Assembly (NCBI RefSeq): GCF_900302455.1 | Contig: NZ_ONZG01000016.1 | Coordinates: 1 to 64,000 of the forward strand | Direction of reading: 5' to 3' | Length of the DNA: 64,000 bases | From: Falsiruegeria mediterranea M17 | GTDB taxonomy: Bacteria; Pseudomonadota; Alphaproteobacteria; Rhodobacterales; Rhodobacteraceae | In this document: positions 27,410-35,706 of the stretch, in pieces | Layout of the letters: the number at the start of each line of letters is the position of its first letter | How positions within the stretch are numbered: position 1 is the stretch's first letter | Made by a program: the position numbers and the translations under genes | The notes under the pieces: generated by a model | Database searches by the model: none | Seen by the model: the letters and a program-made list of their open reading frames with translations, nothing else | Told to the model about the DNA's origin: nothing

Positions 27410-28222
27410 CTACTTTTCTGCTGCGATCAGGTCGCCGAAATGCCCTATGTTCTGGAAATAGTTTCGGTCCCAATGCCCCGTCGCTGTGTTTTCGACGAGG
27501 CCGGTGATACCCTCCGATTTCAATCGGTGGAAAACGGGGTTGGAGAACGCAACATCGGTCAAACTCGCCGAAAGGCCCCAAAATGGATATTCTGCAGCCA
27601 TCGCTCTTAGTGCTTGGTTATGTGTTAATTCCCAAGCTGTGTCGATACGTGCAAACGGACCAACAAATGGCATGTCCACGACACGGTCAGATCGCTTGAA
27701 GACTTCCGGCTCAAACCAAAGCCTGCGCCGCGGGATCCAGTAATGATATTCGTCGCTGATCAATTCGCCCATGTCGCGATCAAAAACCTTCATGGGAAAG
27801 AAATAGTTCATCTCTTTGTCCAGCTCTTCGATCACAGCCTTAACGGCAGGTCGGACCATGAGCTTGTTTCCCTCTGTAATATCCGTCATCCAGTGCCACC
27901 TGTCACGGCGCACTCGGATATCAGTAAAAAATGGGGCGAAGCCTTCTGGTTCCGCAGTCAGGATTTCCAGCCGCCATTCGCCGACTTCTTCAGGCAGGTC
28001 GTGCCACACGCGGTGAGGGCTATCCTTGCTCCAGCCTTCGTTTCGAGGACCGAATTGAGGATAGTCACGCACCCATTCGATCTCCATAACCGGACCAGTG
28101 GTTGATGCGTAATAAACGTAGAACAACGCCTCGCGGATGACCTCGCGGCTGGGCTCTTCAAGGATGAAATCGTGACCATCCAGCTTGATCACGTCATGCC
28201 CGTTTTTGTGTTTCTTGATCAT
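27410..28222 (-). CDS. Imm11 (DUF1629)-like protein
   Basis: A 270-residue protein whose C-terminus reads YPFWGLSASLTDVAFSNPVF then HRLKSEGITGLVE, the pattern of the Imm11/DUF1629 family of proteins found beside polymorphic and RTX-type toxins. The N-terminal half is not recognised. It overlaps by four bases (ATGA) the remnant of an HlyC-like acyltransferase upstream and is followed by a frameshifted paralogue. Lower GC and more Lys/Trp/Tyr than its neighbours suggest acquired DNA. An immunity role is only an inference from family. Confidence 0.65.
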   Translation of the reverse strand: MIKKHKNGHDVIKLDGHDFILEEPSREVIREALFYVYYASTTGPVMEIEWVRDYPQFGPRNEGWSKDSPHRVWHDLPEEVGEWRLEILTAEPEGFAPFFTDIRVRRDRWHWMTDITEGNKLMVRPAVKAVIEELDKEMNYFFPMKVFDRDMGELISDEYHYWIPRRRLWFEPEVFKRSDRVVDMPFVGPFARIDTAWELTHNQALRAMAAEYPFWGLSASLTDVAFSNPVFHRLKSEGITGLVENTATGHWDRNYFQNIGHFGDLIAAEK

Positions 28223-28458
28223 GCGTCACCTTTTTGGCTCTTGGTCCCATCCAAGAACCGGTTTTCAATCAGCTCTGCCGAATTGAACGGCGAGACGACG
28301 TCAACCACAACCAGAGTGTCGCCCGGCGTCCAGTCCGCCAATTCCAGCGGCTCCCCGGCCTCTACCTTGACCGCGTCCGAAACCGTAGCCCAGGTCAGAA
28401 ATGCCACAGGCTGCTTGCCTTTAGAACAAAACTTGAACCGCCGCAGCAGGATCGGCAA
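28219..28458 (-). CDS. Truncated HlyC-like toxin-activating acyltransferase fragment
   Basis: The frame encodes LPILLRRFKFCSKGKQPVAF, then LTWATVSDAV, then ADWTPGD and VVDVVSPF, which align with the middle and end of HlyC (for example LPAI, PVAY, DWTSGD, FIDWIAPF). The catalytic aspartate region is kept, but about 40 N-terminal residues with the catalytic histidine are missing: upstream the frame closes at about 28506 inside the rhodanese gene. No ATG start exists; TTG at 28458 is a guess. No RTX toxin gene is nearby. It looks like a decayed activator, though it may still be translated by coupling to the rhodanese gene. Confidence 0.6.
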   Translation of the reverse strand: MPILLRRFKFCSKGKQPVAFLTWATVSDAVKVEAGEPLELADWTPGDTLVVVDVVSPFNSAELIENRFLDGTKSQKGDA

Positions 28459-28471
28459 AGCGACGCGCGCT

Positions 28472-28870
28472 TTACGATTTTTCCTGCACCGGCCCGTCCT
28501 GTTTCAGCCATTCGGTGAACCCGCCCTCAAGGTGCAGAACGGGGGAGAGGCCCATCTCTTGCGCCACTTTGGCGCTGAGGGCCGATCGCCAGGCGCTGGC
28601 ACAGTAGAAGACATAGGTCTTGTCTTGATTGAACACGTCTTTGTGGTAGGGGCTGTCGGGGTCGATCCAGAATTCCAGCATGCCGCGCGGGCAGGAAAAG
28701 GCGCCGGGGATCATGCCTGCACGTTGCAGCTCGCGGATGTCGCGCAGGTCGATAAAGACGTAGGCGTCGTTGTCATAGAGCGTCTTGGCCTCGGCCACGG
28801 GCATGGTTTTCACTTGTGCATTGGCCTCGGCCAGAAGCGTTTTGATCCCTTTGGTGATGGTCTGCGGCAT
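28472..28870 (-). CDS. Rhodanese-like protein
   Basis: A 132-residue single rhodanese domain. IDLRDIRELQRAG and the active-site loop YCASAWRSA with its cysteine near residue 91 are typical of a sulfurtransferase carrying sulfur as persulfide. It is divergent from the aldo-keto reductase at 28988 and leads into the decayed acyltransferase/Imm11 genes on the same strand. Sulfur donor and acceptor are unknown. Confidence 0.88.
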   Translation of the reverse strand: MPQTITKGIKTLLAEANAQVKTMPVAEAKTLYDNDAYVFIDLRDIRELQRAGMIPGAFSCPRGMLEFWIDPDSPYHKDVFNQDKTYVFYCASAWRSALSAKVAQEMGLSPVLHLEGGFTEWLKQDGPVQEKS

Positions 28871-28987
28871 GGCTCGGTCTCCCCTTTGATTGTGCGCAGG
28901 CTGTCTGAAACTGCGCCGGGCGGCAAGGGGTTGCCTCTGCCTGTGTGCCCGCTAGGGTCTGACCCCAAGCAGTAAAGAGGATTTCCC

Positions 28988-30034
28988 ATGAAGATGAACC
29001 CGTTGGGCCGTACCGGCCTGCAGGTGTCCGAGCTATGTTTGGGCACGATGACATTTGGCACTCAGACCGGCGAGGGCGAGGCACATGCGCAGATGGACCT
29101 GGCGCTGGCTTCGGGCATCAATTTTGTCGACGCAGCCGAGATGTATCCGGTGAACCCGATTTCGGCGGAAACCGTGGGTTTAACCGAAACGATCATTGGC
29201 AATTGGAATGCCGCCCATACGGGGCAGCGGGGCGACTACATCCTAGCCACCAAGCATTCCGGGGCCGGATTTGCCCATGCGCGCGACGGCGCGCCAATCT
29301 CGGCGGCGACCATTCCAGATGCCATCGAGGGCTCACTCAAACGGCTGCAGACGGATTACATCGACCTCTATCAGTTCCACTGGCCCAATCGCGGCAGCTA
29401 CATGTTCCGGCAGAACTGGAGTTTTGACCCGTCGGGGCAGAACCCGGGCGAGGTGCTGGAGAATATGGTCGAGTGCCTCGAGGCACTGCAGGCGCAGGTC
29501 GCCAAGGGCAATATCCGCGCCTTTGGCCTGTCGAACGAAAGTGCCTGGGGTACGGCGCAGTGGCTGCGGTTGGCCGAGGCCGGGCATGGCCCGCGGGTGG
29601 CATCGATCCAGAACGAATACTCGCTGCTCTGCCGGATGTATGACACCGACCTGGCCGAGTTGAGCGTGAACGAAGACGTTGGGTTGATGGCCTTTTCACC
29701 TTTGGGCACTGGGTTGCTGACGGGCAAGTATCAGGGCGGCGTGGTGCCCGAAGGATCGCGCAAGTCCATCGTGCCGGGTCTGGGTGGGCGGCATTCGGAC
29801 CGCGTTTATGACGCGGTGGATGTTTATCTGGAGATTGCCGCCAAGCATGGGCTTGATCCGGTGCATATGGCGCTGGCCTGGTGCCGGACACGGCCCTTCA
29901 TGGCCTCGGCCATCTTTGGCGCGACGCGGCTGGAGCAGTTGGAGCACGTTCTGACGTCGGTCGATGTTGTGCTGTCCGATGAGGTTCTGACAGAGATCAA
30001 CGACGCGCATCGGGCGCATCCGATGCCCTATTGA
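28988..30034 (+). CDS. Aldo-keto reductase (Tas-like)
   Basis: A 348-residue NADPH-dependent aldo-keto reductase. The catalytic tetrad is visible: Asp in FVDAAEMYP, Tyr in the same segment, Lys in LATKHSG, and His in LYQFHWPNRG. MKMNPLGRTGLQVSELCLGT is the usual N-terminus, with AGAGG about eight bases before the ATG. The long insert between strand 2 and helix 2 (YPVNPISAETVG) is like E. coli Tas. Substrate unknown. Confidence 0.9.
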   Translation: MKMNPLGRTGLQVSELCLGTMTFGTQTGEGEAHAQMDLALASGINFVDAAEMYPVNPISAETVGLTETIIGNWNAAHTGQRGDYILATKHSGAGFAHARDGAPISAATIPDAIEGSLKRLQTDYIDLYQFHWPNRGSYMFRQNWSFDPSGQNPGEVLENMVECLEALQAQVAKGNIRAFGLSNESAWGTAQWLRLAEAGHGPRVASIQNEYSLLCRMYDTDLAELSVNEDVGLMAFSPLGTGLLTGKYQGGVVPEGSRKSIVPGLGGRHSDRVYDAVDVYLEIAAKHGLDPVHMALAWCRTRPFMASAIFGATRLEQLEHVLTSVDVVLSDEVLTEINDAHRAHPMPY

Positions 30035-30088
30035 GTGGATCAGAGAGGGGGGCGCTGCCCCCCACCTGAATTTGAGAACAAATGTGGG

Positions 30089-31078
30089 TTAGTGATGTGT
30101 GGGCTGTCCGTGGTCCTGCCTCAGGTCGCGTGCGGTTAACCCATGGGCGGTGCGAAACGCGCGGGCAAAGCTGGATTGCGAGGTGAAGCCCGTGGCCATC
30201 GCCACATCCATCAGAGACATTTCCGTGTCCGTGACCAGGCGGCGCGCCTCGGCCAGGCGCAGGTGCAGGTAGTGATCTTGTGGTGTGGTGTTCAGGCGCA
30301 GACGGAACTGCTGTTGCAGGGTACGCGGGCTGGTGCCCAAGGTTGTCGCGATGTCGGACAGCGGCATCGGCTCGTCCAGCGCGGCCTCCATCAGCGCATT
30401 GGCCTTGGCCGTCAGCGCGTTGTGGCGATGCGGCAGGCCGGTACGGCTTTGCGGTTTGGTGGGGGCGGGGGCACCATCGTAGAGGAACAGGCCCGAGACG
30501 CGCGAGGCAAAACCCGAACCATGGCGCGCAGCAATGATCTGCAGCATCATCTCGATTGCCGGCATTGCGCCACCGGATGTCAGGCGGTTTTCCGACAGGG
30601 TGAAGCGGTCGCGCAGCACTTCGATCTCGGGGAAGCGGTTGGCGAAGTTGTCCAGATCTTCCCAATGGGTGGTGGCGGAATGGCCATCCAACAAACCAGC
30701 TTCGGCCATCAACCAGGGGCCACCATCGATGCCCGCAATTGTGGCGCCGCTGGCGGCGATACGGCGTAGTCCGGCGAGCAGGCTGGGCGTGGCGTGGCGG
30801 GCCAGTTGGAACCCTGCGATGACGATCAGCAGGTCGCAACCCTCTAGCCGGGCCAGCGGGATGCCCGGCACAGCAAGGCCGCTGGTCAGATGTGCGGGCG
30901 CATCGGTGGCGGTGACATAGTCCCAATCAAACGCCGGGCGGTCAGCCAGCCGGTTGGCGGCACGCATCGGGTCCACAGCCGCCGCGAAGCTGAGCGTGTT
31001 GCAATCATCCAGCACGAGGACGGCGGTTTTCAGGGCGCGGTGCTCGGGCTGCAGTATGTTTTTTGCGGATTTCATCAA
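30089..31078 (-). CDS. cdhR: GlxA/CdhR-type AraC regulator of carnitine catabolism
   Basis: A 329-residue protein with an N-terminal DJ-1/PfpI-like domain (CDLLIVIAGFQLA and nearby) and a C-terminal AraC domain (LSDIATTLGTSPRTLQQQFR; LMDVAMATGFTSQSSFARAF). It is divergent from the carnitine operon, the position held by CdhR-type activators in other bacteria. It should activate the operon when carnitine or a related compound binds. It is a paralogue of the regulator at 15067. Confidence 0.82.
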   Translation of the reverse strand: MMKSAKNILQPEHRALKTAVLVLDDCNTLSFAAAVDPMRAANRLADRPAFDWDYVTATDAPAHLTSGLAVPGIPLARLEGCDLLIVIAGFQLARHATPSLLAGLRRIAASGATIAGIDGGPWLMAEAGLLDGHSATTHWEDLDNFANRFPEIEVLRDRFTLSENRLTSGGAMPAIEMMLQIIAARHGSGFASRVSGLFLYDGAPAPTKPQSRTGLPHRHNALTAKANALMEAALDEPMPLSDIATTLGTSPRTLQQQFRLRLNTTPQDHYLHLRLAEARRLVTDTEMSLMDVAMATGFTSQSSFARAFRTAHGLTARDLRQDHGQPTHH

Positions 31079-31209
31079 GTTCGATTCGCATCATGTGAAG
31101 TTTCGATGACAAAGCTGCGCCAGAGTCGGGGATGAACGCAAATTGGAATCCGTGGACAAGCCTGGGGATAAGCACAGGCAAAAGACGGTAAATCGAAGGG
31201 AAAACGCAA

Positions 31210-32127
31210 ATGCCTTTGGAAATGAACCGCGAAGTCTTCATCACCTGTGCCGTCACCGGCTCGGGCGGGACGCAAGATCGCAGCCCTCATGTACCTCGTT
31301 CACCCAAGCAGATCGCCGACAGTGCGATCGCGGCGGCCAAGGCCGGCGCGGCGGTGGTACACTGCCATGTACGCGATCCGGAAACCGGCGCGCCCTCGCG
31401 TGACATGGGCATGTTCCGCGAAGTGACGGACCGCATTCGCGATGCCGAAGTGGACATGGTGTTGAACCTGACTGCGGGCATGGGTGGCGACATGGTATTC
31501 GGTGGCGTGGAAAACCCGCTGCCCTTGGCCGATGCAGGGACCGATCTGGTCGGTGCATCCGAGCGCGTGGCGCATGTCGCGGAATGTCTGCCCGAGATCT
31601 GCACACTCGACTGTGGCACGATGAACTTTGCCGAAGCCGATTACGTCATGACAAACACCCCCGGCGCATTGCGCGCCATGGGGCAGATGATGACGGATCT
31701 GGGCGTGAAGCCCGAGATCGAGGCCTTTGACACCGGCCATCTTTGGTTTGCCAAACAGCTGGTGAAAGAGGGGGTTCTGGAACCCAATGCTCTGGTGCAG
31801 CTGTGCATGGGCGTGCCGTGGGGGGCGCCCGATGACCTGAACACATTCATGGCGATGGTGAACAACGTGCCGGATGACTGGACCTTCTCGGCGTTTTCGC
31901 TGGGGCGTAACGAGATGGCTTATGTCGCGGCGGCGGTTCTTGCTGGCGGCAATGTGCGGGTTGGGCTTGAGGATAACCTGTGGCTGGAAAAGGGCGTGCT
32001 GGCCGAGAACTGGCAGCTGGTGGAGCGCGCAGGTTCGATCATCGAGAATATGGGCGCGCGGGTCATCGGGCCGCAGGAAGTGCGCGAGAAGCTGGGTCTG
32101 GTGAAACGGGCGCCAGTGGCGAAATAA
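31210..32127 (+). CDS. 3-dehydrocarnitine cleavage enzyme, BKACE (DUF849)
   Basis: A 305-residue BKACE enzyme with the zinc pair in VHCHVRDPE and the intact VGLEDN motif. In carnitine catabolism it converts 3-dehydrocarnitine plus acetyl-CoA to betainyl-CoA and acetoacetate. It is followed by the fused dehydrogenase-thioesterase that makes its substrate and hydrolyses its product, which makes the assignment strong. GGGAAAA lies before the ATG. A hairpin plus T-run follows the stop. Confidence 0.87.
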   Translation: MPLEMNREVFITCAVTGSGGTQDRSPHVPRSPKQIADSAIAAAKAGAAVVHCHVRDPETGAPSRDMGMFREVTDRIRDAEVDMVLNLTAGMGGDMVFGGVENPLPLADAGTDLVGASERVAHVAECLPEICTLDCGTMNFAEADYVMTNTPGALRAMGQMMTDLGVKPEIEAFDTGHLWFAKQLVKEGVLEPNALVQLCMGVPWGAPDDLNTFMAMVNNVPDDWTFSAFSLGRNEMAYVAAAVLAGGNVRVGLEDNLWLEKGVLAENWQLVERAGSIIENMGARVIGPQEVREKLGLVKRAPVAK

Positions 32128-32152
32128 TCTAATCTTGTGTTTGAAGCTGATC

Positions 32153-32184
32153 GGGGTGGTGGGCCCGCCCACCCACCCCTTTTT
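32153..32184 (+). terminator. Terminator-like hairpin inside the carnitine operon
   Basis: GGGGTGGTGGGC (32153-32164) pairs with GCCCACCCACCCC (32167-32179, one bulge) and is followed by five T. It lies between the BKACE gene and lcdH, so it probably lets only part of transcription continue. Confidence 0.65.
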
Positions 32185-32220
32185 CGCCGCTGCGCGGCAG
32201 GTATTCTTTGGAGCTGACAG

Positions 32221-33684
32221 ATGAAAACAGCAGCAATCATCGGTGGTGGTGTAATCGGGGGCGGATGGGCCGCGCGTTTCCTGCTCAATGGCTGGAACGT
32301 GCAGGTGTTCGACCCGGACCCCGAGGCCGAGCGCAAAATTGGCGAGGTTCTGGACAACGCGCGTCGTTCGCTGCCGGGGCTGAGCGATGTGCCGTTGCCC
32401 GAAGAAGGGGCTTTGACCTTTCACGCTGAAATGGCCGATGCAGTGCAGGGTGCCGATTGGATTCAAGAAAGCGTACCAGAGCGACTGGATCTGAAGCTGA
32501 AGGTCTACAAAGGGTTGCAAGAGGCCTGTGATCCGGGTGCTGTCATCGGTTCGTCCACAAGCGGTTTCAAACCGTCGGAGCTGCAAGAAGGCGCTTTGCG
32601 TCCCGAGCAGATCGTGGTGACGCATCCGTTCAACCCGGTCTATCTGCTGCCGCTGATCGAGGTTGTGCCGACCGCCGCCAACAGCGCCGAATTTGTAGCC
32701 CATGCGCAGGACCTGCTGAAATCGGTTGGGTTCTTCCCACTGCACGTCAAGAAAGAGATCGACGCGCATATCGCGGATCGCTTCCTTGAGGCCGTCTGGC
32801 GCGAGGCGCTGTGGCTGGTCAAGGATGGCATCGCCACCACCGAAGAGATCGACGAAGCCATCCGCATGGGGTTTGGCATTCGTTGGGCACAGATGGGTCT
32901 GTTCGAAACCTATCGCGTGGCAGGTGGCGAGGCTGGCATGAAGCATTTCATGGCGCAGTTCGGCCCGGCCCTGGAGTGGCCCTGGACCAAGCTGATGGAT
33001 GTGCCCGAGTTCACCGACGAGTTAGTCGACCTGATTGCAGGGCAATCGGACGCGCAGTCAGGCATGCACTCGATTCGCGAGTTGGAACGTATTCGTGACA
33101 ACAATCTGGTGGGCATGATGCGGGCGCTCAAGGCGCAGAACTGGGGCGCTGGTGCGGTGCTGAACGCTCATGATGCGGCATTGAAACCGGGGGCTTTGCC
33201 ATCGCTGGACCAGGCAGATCTGTCTCAGCCGATCCTGACGCTGGCGCGCGCTGTGCCGTTGGATTGGACGGACTACAACGGGCATATGACCGAGTCGAAA
33301 TATCTGGAGGCTTTTGCCAATTCGACCGATCGCTTCATGGAAATCATCGGCTGTGATGCGGATTATATCGCATCCGGGGGCAGCTATTTCACGGCCGAGA
33401 CGCACATCCGTCACATCGATGAAACCCATGCAGGGGCCAAGATCGAGGTGCGGACTCAGATGCTCTTGGGTGCGGGCAAGAAACTGCATCTGTTCCATTC
33501 CATGTATGAAGGCGACAAGCTGCTGGCGACGGGTGAGAGTTTCCTGTTGCATGTGAGCCTGGAGACGCGGCGGCCTTGCGCACCTTCGACCGAGATCGAG
33601 GCCGCGTTGGGAAGGGTCGCAGAAGGTCAGGCAGGCTTGCCGTATCCTGAGGGGGCGGGTAACGCGATCCGCAAACCCGTATGA
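32221..33684 (+). CDS. lcdH: L-carnitine 3-dehydrogenase fused to a betainyl-CoA thioesterase
   Basis: A 487-residue fusion. Residues 1-315 are a 3-hydroxyacyl-CoA dehydrogenase-like Rossmann enzyme (GGGVIGGGWAARF; HPFNPVYLLPLIEV) that oxidises L-carnitine to 3-dehydrocarnitine with NAD. Residues 330-480 are a hotdog thioesterase (VPLDWTDYNGHMTESKYLEA) that would hydrolyse betainyl-CoA to glycine betaine. The fusion is known in this family and puts the first and last steps in one protein. GGAG lies eight bases before the ATG. Its end overlaps the next SDR gene by four bases. Confidence 0.92.
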   Translation: MKTAAIIGGGVIGGGWAARFLLNGWNVQVFDPDPEAERKIGEVLDNARRSLPGLSDVPLPEEGALTFHAEMADAVQGADWIQESVPERLDLKLKVYKGLQEACDPGAVIGSSTSGFKPSELQEGALRPEQIVVTHPFNPVYLLPLIEVVPTAANSAEFVAHAQDLLKSVGFFPLHVKKEIDAHIADRFLEAVWREALWLVKDGIATTEEIDEAIRMGFGIRWAQMGLFETYRVAGGEAGMKHFMAQFGPALEWPWTKLMDVPEFTDELVDLIAGQSDAQSGMHSIRELERIRDNNLVGMMRALKAQNWGAGAVLNAHDAALKPGALPSLDQADLSQPILTLARAVPLDWTDYNGHMTESKYLEAFANSTDRFMEIIGCDADYIASGGSYFTAETHIRHIDETHAGAKIEVRTQMLLGAGKKLHLFHSMYEGDKLLATGESFLLHVSLETRRPCAPSTEIEAALGRVAEGQAGLPYPEGAGNAIRKPV

Positions 33685-34442
33685 GCCAGAAGGTCCTGAT
33701 CACCGCTGGCGCGTCCGGAGTTGGGCGCGCCATCGCCGAAGCCTTTGCCGAAGCTGGCGCACAGGTCTGGGTGGCGGATGTGGATGCGGCTGCTTTGACG
33801 GCCTGTCCCGAAGGCTGGCGGCGCAGCGAGGTGAACGTTGCGGACGAGGCCTCGGTCGCGGCCTGGTTTGCCGAGGTCGAGGCGGCCTGGGGCAGCTTGG
33901 ATGTGCTGTGCGCCAATGCGGGCATTGCGGGTCCAACAGCCTTGATCGAGGACGTGGAGCTGGATGCCTGGCGGGCCTGTCTTGCGGTCAACCTCGAAGG
34001 TGCCTTTCTATGCTCGAAATACGCGGCTCCCATGCTGAAACAGCAAGGATCCGGCTGTGTGCTGATCACCTCGTCCACCGCTGGGCAGTACGGCTATCCC
34101 AACCGCGCGCCTTATGCTGCGGCCAAGTGGGGGATGGTTGGGCTGGGCAAAACGCTGGCCATGGAGCTTGGACCGCATGGCGTACGATGCAATGTGATTT
34201 GCCCCGGTTCGGTCGAAGGTCCACGGATCGAAGGCGTGATGGAACGCGAGGCCGCAGCCAAAGGCATGACCCGCGATCAGGTTTATGCTGGCTATGCCTC
34301 GGGCACATCGATGGGGTCTTTCATCGAAGGGCGCGATATCGGGGCGATGGCTGTGTTCCTGGCCTCGGACGCAGCGCGCCTGGTGTCGGGGCAAGTTATT
34401 GCCGTCGACGGGCACACGGTGAACCCCGACCCCAAGGCATGA
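33681..34442 (+). CDS. Short-chain dehydrogenase of the carnitine operon
   Basis: A 253-residue SDR with cofactor motif TAGASGVG, NAG (LCANAGIAG) and catalytic YAAAK. It is ATGA-coupled to lcdH and ends the operon. Its substrate is not readable. Plausible roles are reduction of the acetoacetate released by the BKACE step to 3-hydroxybutyrate, or D-carnitine or another hydroxy acid oxidation. Confidence 0.82.
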   Translation: MSQKVLITAGASGVGRAIAEAFAEAGAQVWVADVDAAALTACPEGWRRSEVNVADEASVAAWFAEVEAAWGSLDVLCANAGIAGPTALIEDVELDAWRACLAVNLEGAFLCSKYAAPMLKQQGSGCVLITSSTAGQYGYPNRAPYAAAKWGMVGLGKTLAMELGPHGVRCNVICPGSVEGPRIEGVMEREAAAKGMTRDQVYAGYASGTSMGSFIEGRDIGAMAVFLASDAARLVSGQVIAVDGHTVNPDPKA

Positions 34443-34445
34443 GGG

Positions 34446-34516
34446 CGCGCCCGGCAAAGCCGGGCGCGGGATTCTCGTAGCTCAGCTTCGCTGAGCCTGA
34501 ACGGCCCGGCGGGCCG
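34446..34516. terminator. Three consecutive perfect hairpins between convergent genes
   Basis: CGCGCCCGGC-AAA-GCCGGGCGCG (34446-34468), GCTCAGC-TTC-GCTGAGC (34480-34496) and CGGCCC-GGC-GGGCCG (34502-34516) follow one another in the gap between the SDR stop and the convergent XRE-regulator stop. No T-run is present; they probably act as a bidirectional terminator or mRNA end protection. Confidence 0.7.
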
Positions 34517-34520
34517 TGGG

Positions 34521-35387
34521 TCATGTGCCGCCAATGGCCGCGCGCAATTGCCTGAGATGGGTGGGGAAGTGTCGGGCGGTCATATCCGCCTCGCGCACGA
34601 GCGTGTCGAAATGGCGCGTGAACGTTTCGATCCGTCCCTTGTCACGGAACGCCATGTAGTGACCACCGGCATAAAAGACGCACATCAACGGGCCAAAGAT
34701 CGTGACGGGCGCCGAATAGAGCCGTTTGGCATCGAAAAGATAGATTCGCAGGCGGGGATAAAGTTGCTCGGTGAGGGACAGGAAATGGTCGATCTGCTCC
34801 AACCGGACCTCTAGCGACAGGCCGTGGTAATAGCCCGTCGCATGGGCAAAGCTGTGGATCTCATAGAGCGGCATGGCGATTTCATAGTCCGACTGCGCGC
34901 TGCGCATCCAGGTCAGGCGGTCCTCGGACGCACCGATGGCCTGATCCGCCGTGCGTCCCAGATGCGGGGCATATTCCCATTCCAGCAGCGCGCGGGTCTT
35001 GAGCATGTCGGGCAGGGTCGCCGGGACATAACGGATCTTGTAGCCTGCCGCCTCTTGGTGCCAGTCAAAGATGCGTTCATCCACCAACGCACGGGGGGCT
35101 TCGGTCAAACTGAGCGAGCCGGCCAGCAGTTCGGCCGCGCTTTCGGGACGGTCTGACAGGCTGAGGAGCCAATCGGCTGACACCCCCAAGGCGCTGGCGC
35201 AGGCGCCCACCACATGGGCGTTGGGCAGGCGGGCCCCGTCGTCCGTCAGCAGCTGCGAGATGGTCGAGCGGTCGACACCGACCTGTCGCGCCAAGGCGCT
35301 TTGGCTGACCTTGCCGTCCTCCATCGCTTTGGCCATGCGCAGGCGGAATTGGGCGGCACGAATGCGTTTGTCCATTTTTTCAATCAT
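34521..35387 (-). CDS. XRE-family transcriptional regulator
   Basis: A 288-residue regulator: N-terminal HTH (VSQSALARQVGVDRSTISQL, about residues 27-46) and a long C-terminal region (residues 110-285) with no domain I recognise. It converges on the carnitine operon. A second ATG lies at 35375. A perfect inverted repeat (35391-35404) sits right at the start, suggesting autoregulation and possibly a leaderless transcript. Its ligand and other targets are unknown. Confidence 0.8.
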   Translation of the reverse strand: MIEKMDKRIRAAQFRLRMAKAMEDGKVSQSALARQVGVDRSTISQLLTDDGARLPNAHVVGACASALGVSADWLLSLSDRPESAAELLAGSLSLTEAPRALVDERIFDWHQEAAGYKIRYVPATLPDMLKTRALLEWEYAPHLGRTADQAIGASEDRLTWMRSAQSDYEIAMPLYEIHSFAHATGYYHGLSLEVRLEQIDHFLSLTEQLYPRLRIYLFDAKRLYSAPVTIFGPLMCVFYAGGHYMAFRDKGRIETFTRHFDTLVREADMTARHFPTHLRQLRAAIGGT

Positions 35388-35390
35388 GTG

Positions 35391-35404
35391 GTGATAAATA
35401 TCAC
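35391..35404. promoter_or_regulatory. Palindrome at the XRE-regulator start
   Basis: GTGATA-AA-TATCAC is a perfect six-base inverted repeat three bases upstream of the ATG at 35387. It is a likely autoregulatory operator. Confidence 0.6.
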
Positions 35405-35502
35405 AAATGCTGAATTTTGTTAATCATATTCAGAATTCTCAACCCACCGCTGTCCACGTAACAAATCCGTGAACACAAAAACACGGCACAGACGGAGGCA
35501 GA

Positions 35503-35706
35503 ATGGAAACGCGGCAAAGATCCCTGGTCAAGGCGGTGATCTGGAACTTGATGGGGTTGGGCATGATGACCCTGGTGGGGCTCATCGCCACCGGCTCGGC
35601 TGCCATTGGCGGCACTTTGGCCCTGGTCAACACGGCCATCGGCCTGACGATGTACCTGATCTATGAACGCGTTTGGGCCGGTATCCGTTGGGGCCGCAAT
35701 GTTTGA
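35503..35706 (+). CDS. DUF2061 small membrane protein
   Basis: A 67-residue DUF2061 protein with two transmembrane helices (about residues 10-30 and 37-53; LVKAVIWNLMGLGMMTLVGL and ALVNTAIGLTMYLIYERVW). Its end overlaps the desaturase gene by eight bases, so the two are coupled. DUF2061 proteins occur beside sulfate and lipid genes; function unknown. Confidence 0.83.
   Translation: METRQRSLVKAVIWNLMGLGMMTLVGLIATGSAAIGGTLALVNTAIGLTMYLIYERVWAGIRWGRNV

Noticed and set aside
26779-28458. Intact polymorphic toxin system
   Set aside because: No toxin gene is present; the acyltransferase is truncated and one Imm11 gene is frameshifted.
31300-32946. Long minus-strand open frame opposite the carnitine BKACE and lcdH genes
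   Set aside because: It mirrors the codon positions of strong plus-strand genes, has no family-like residues, and is rich in His, Gln and Arg as antisense shadows are.
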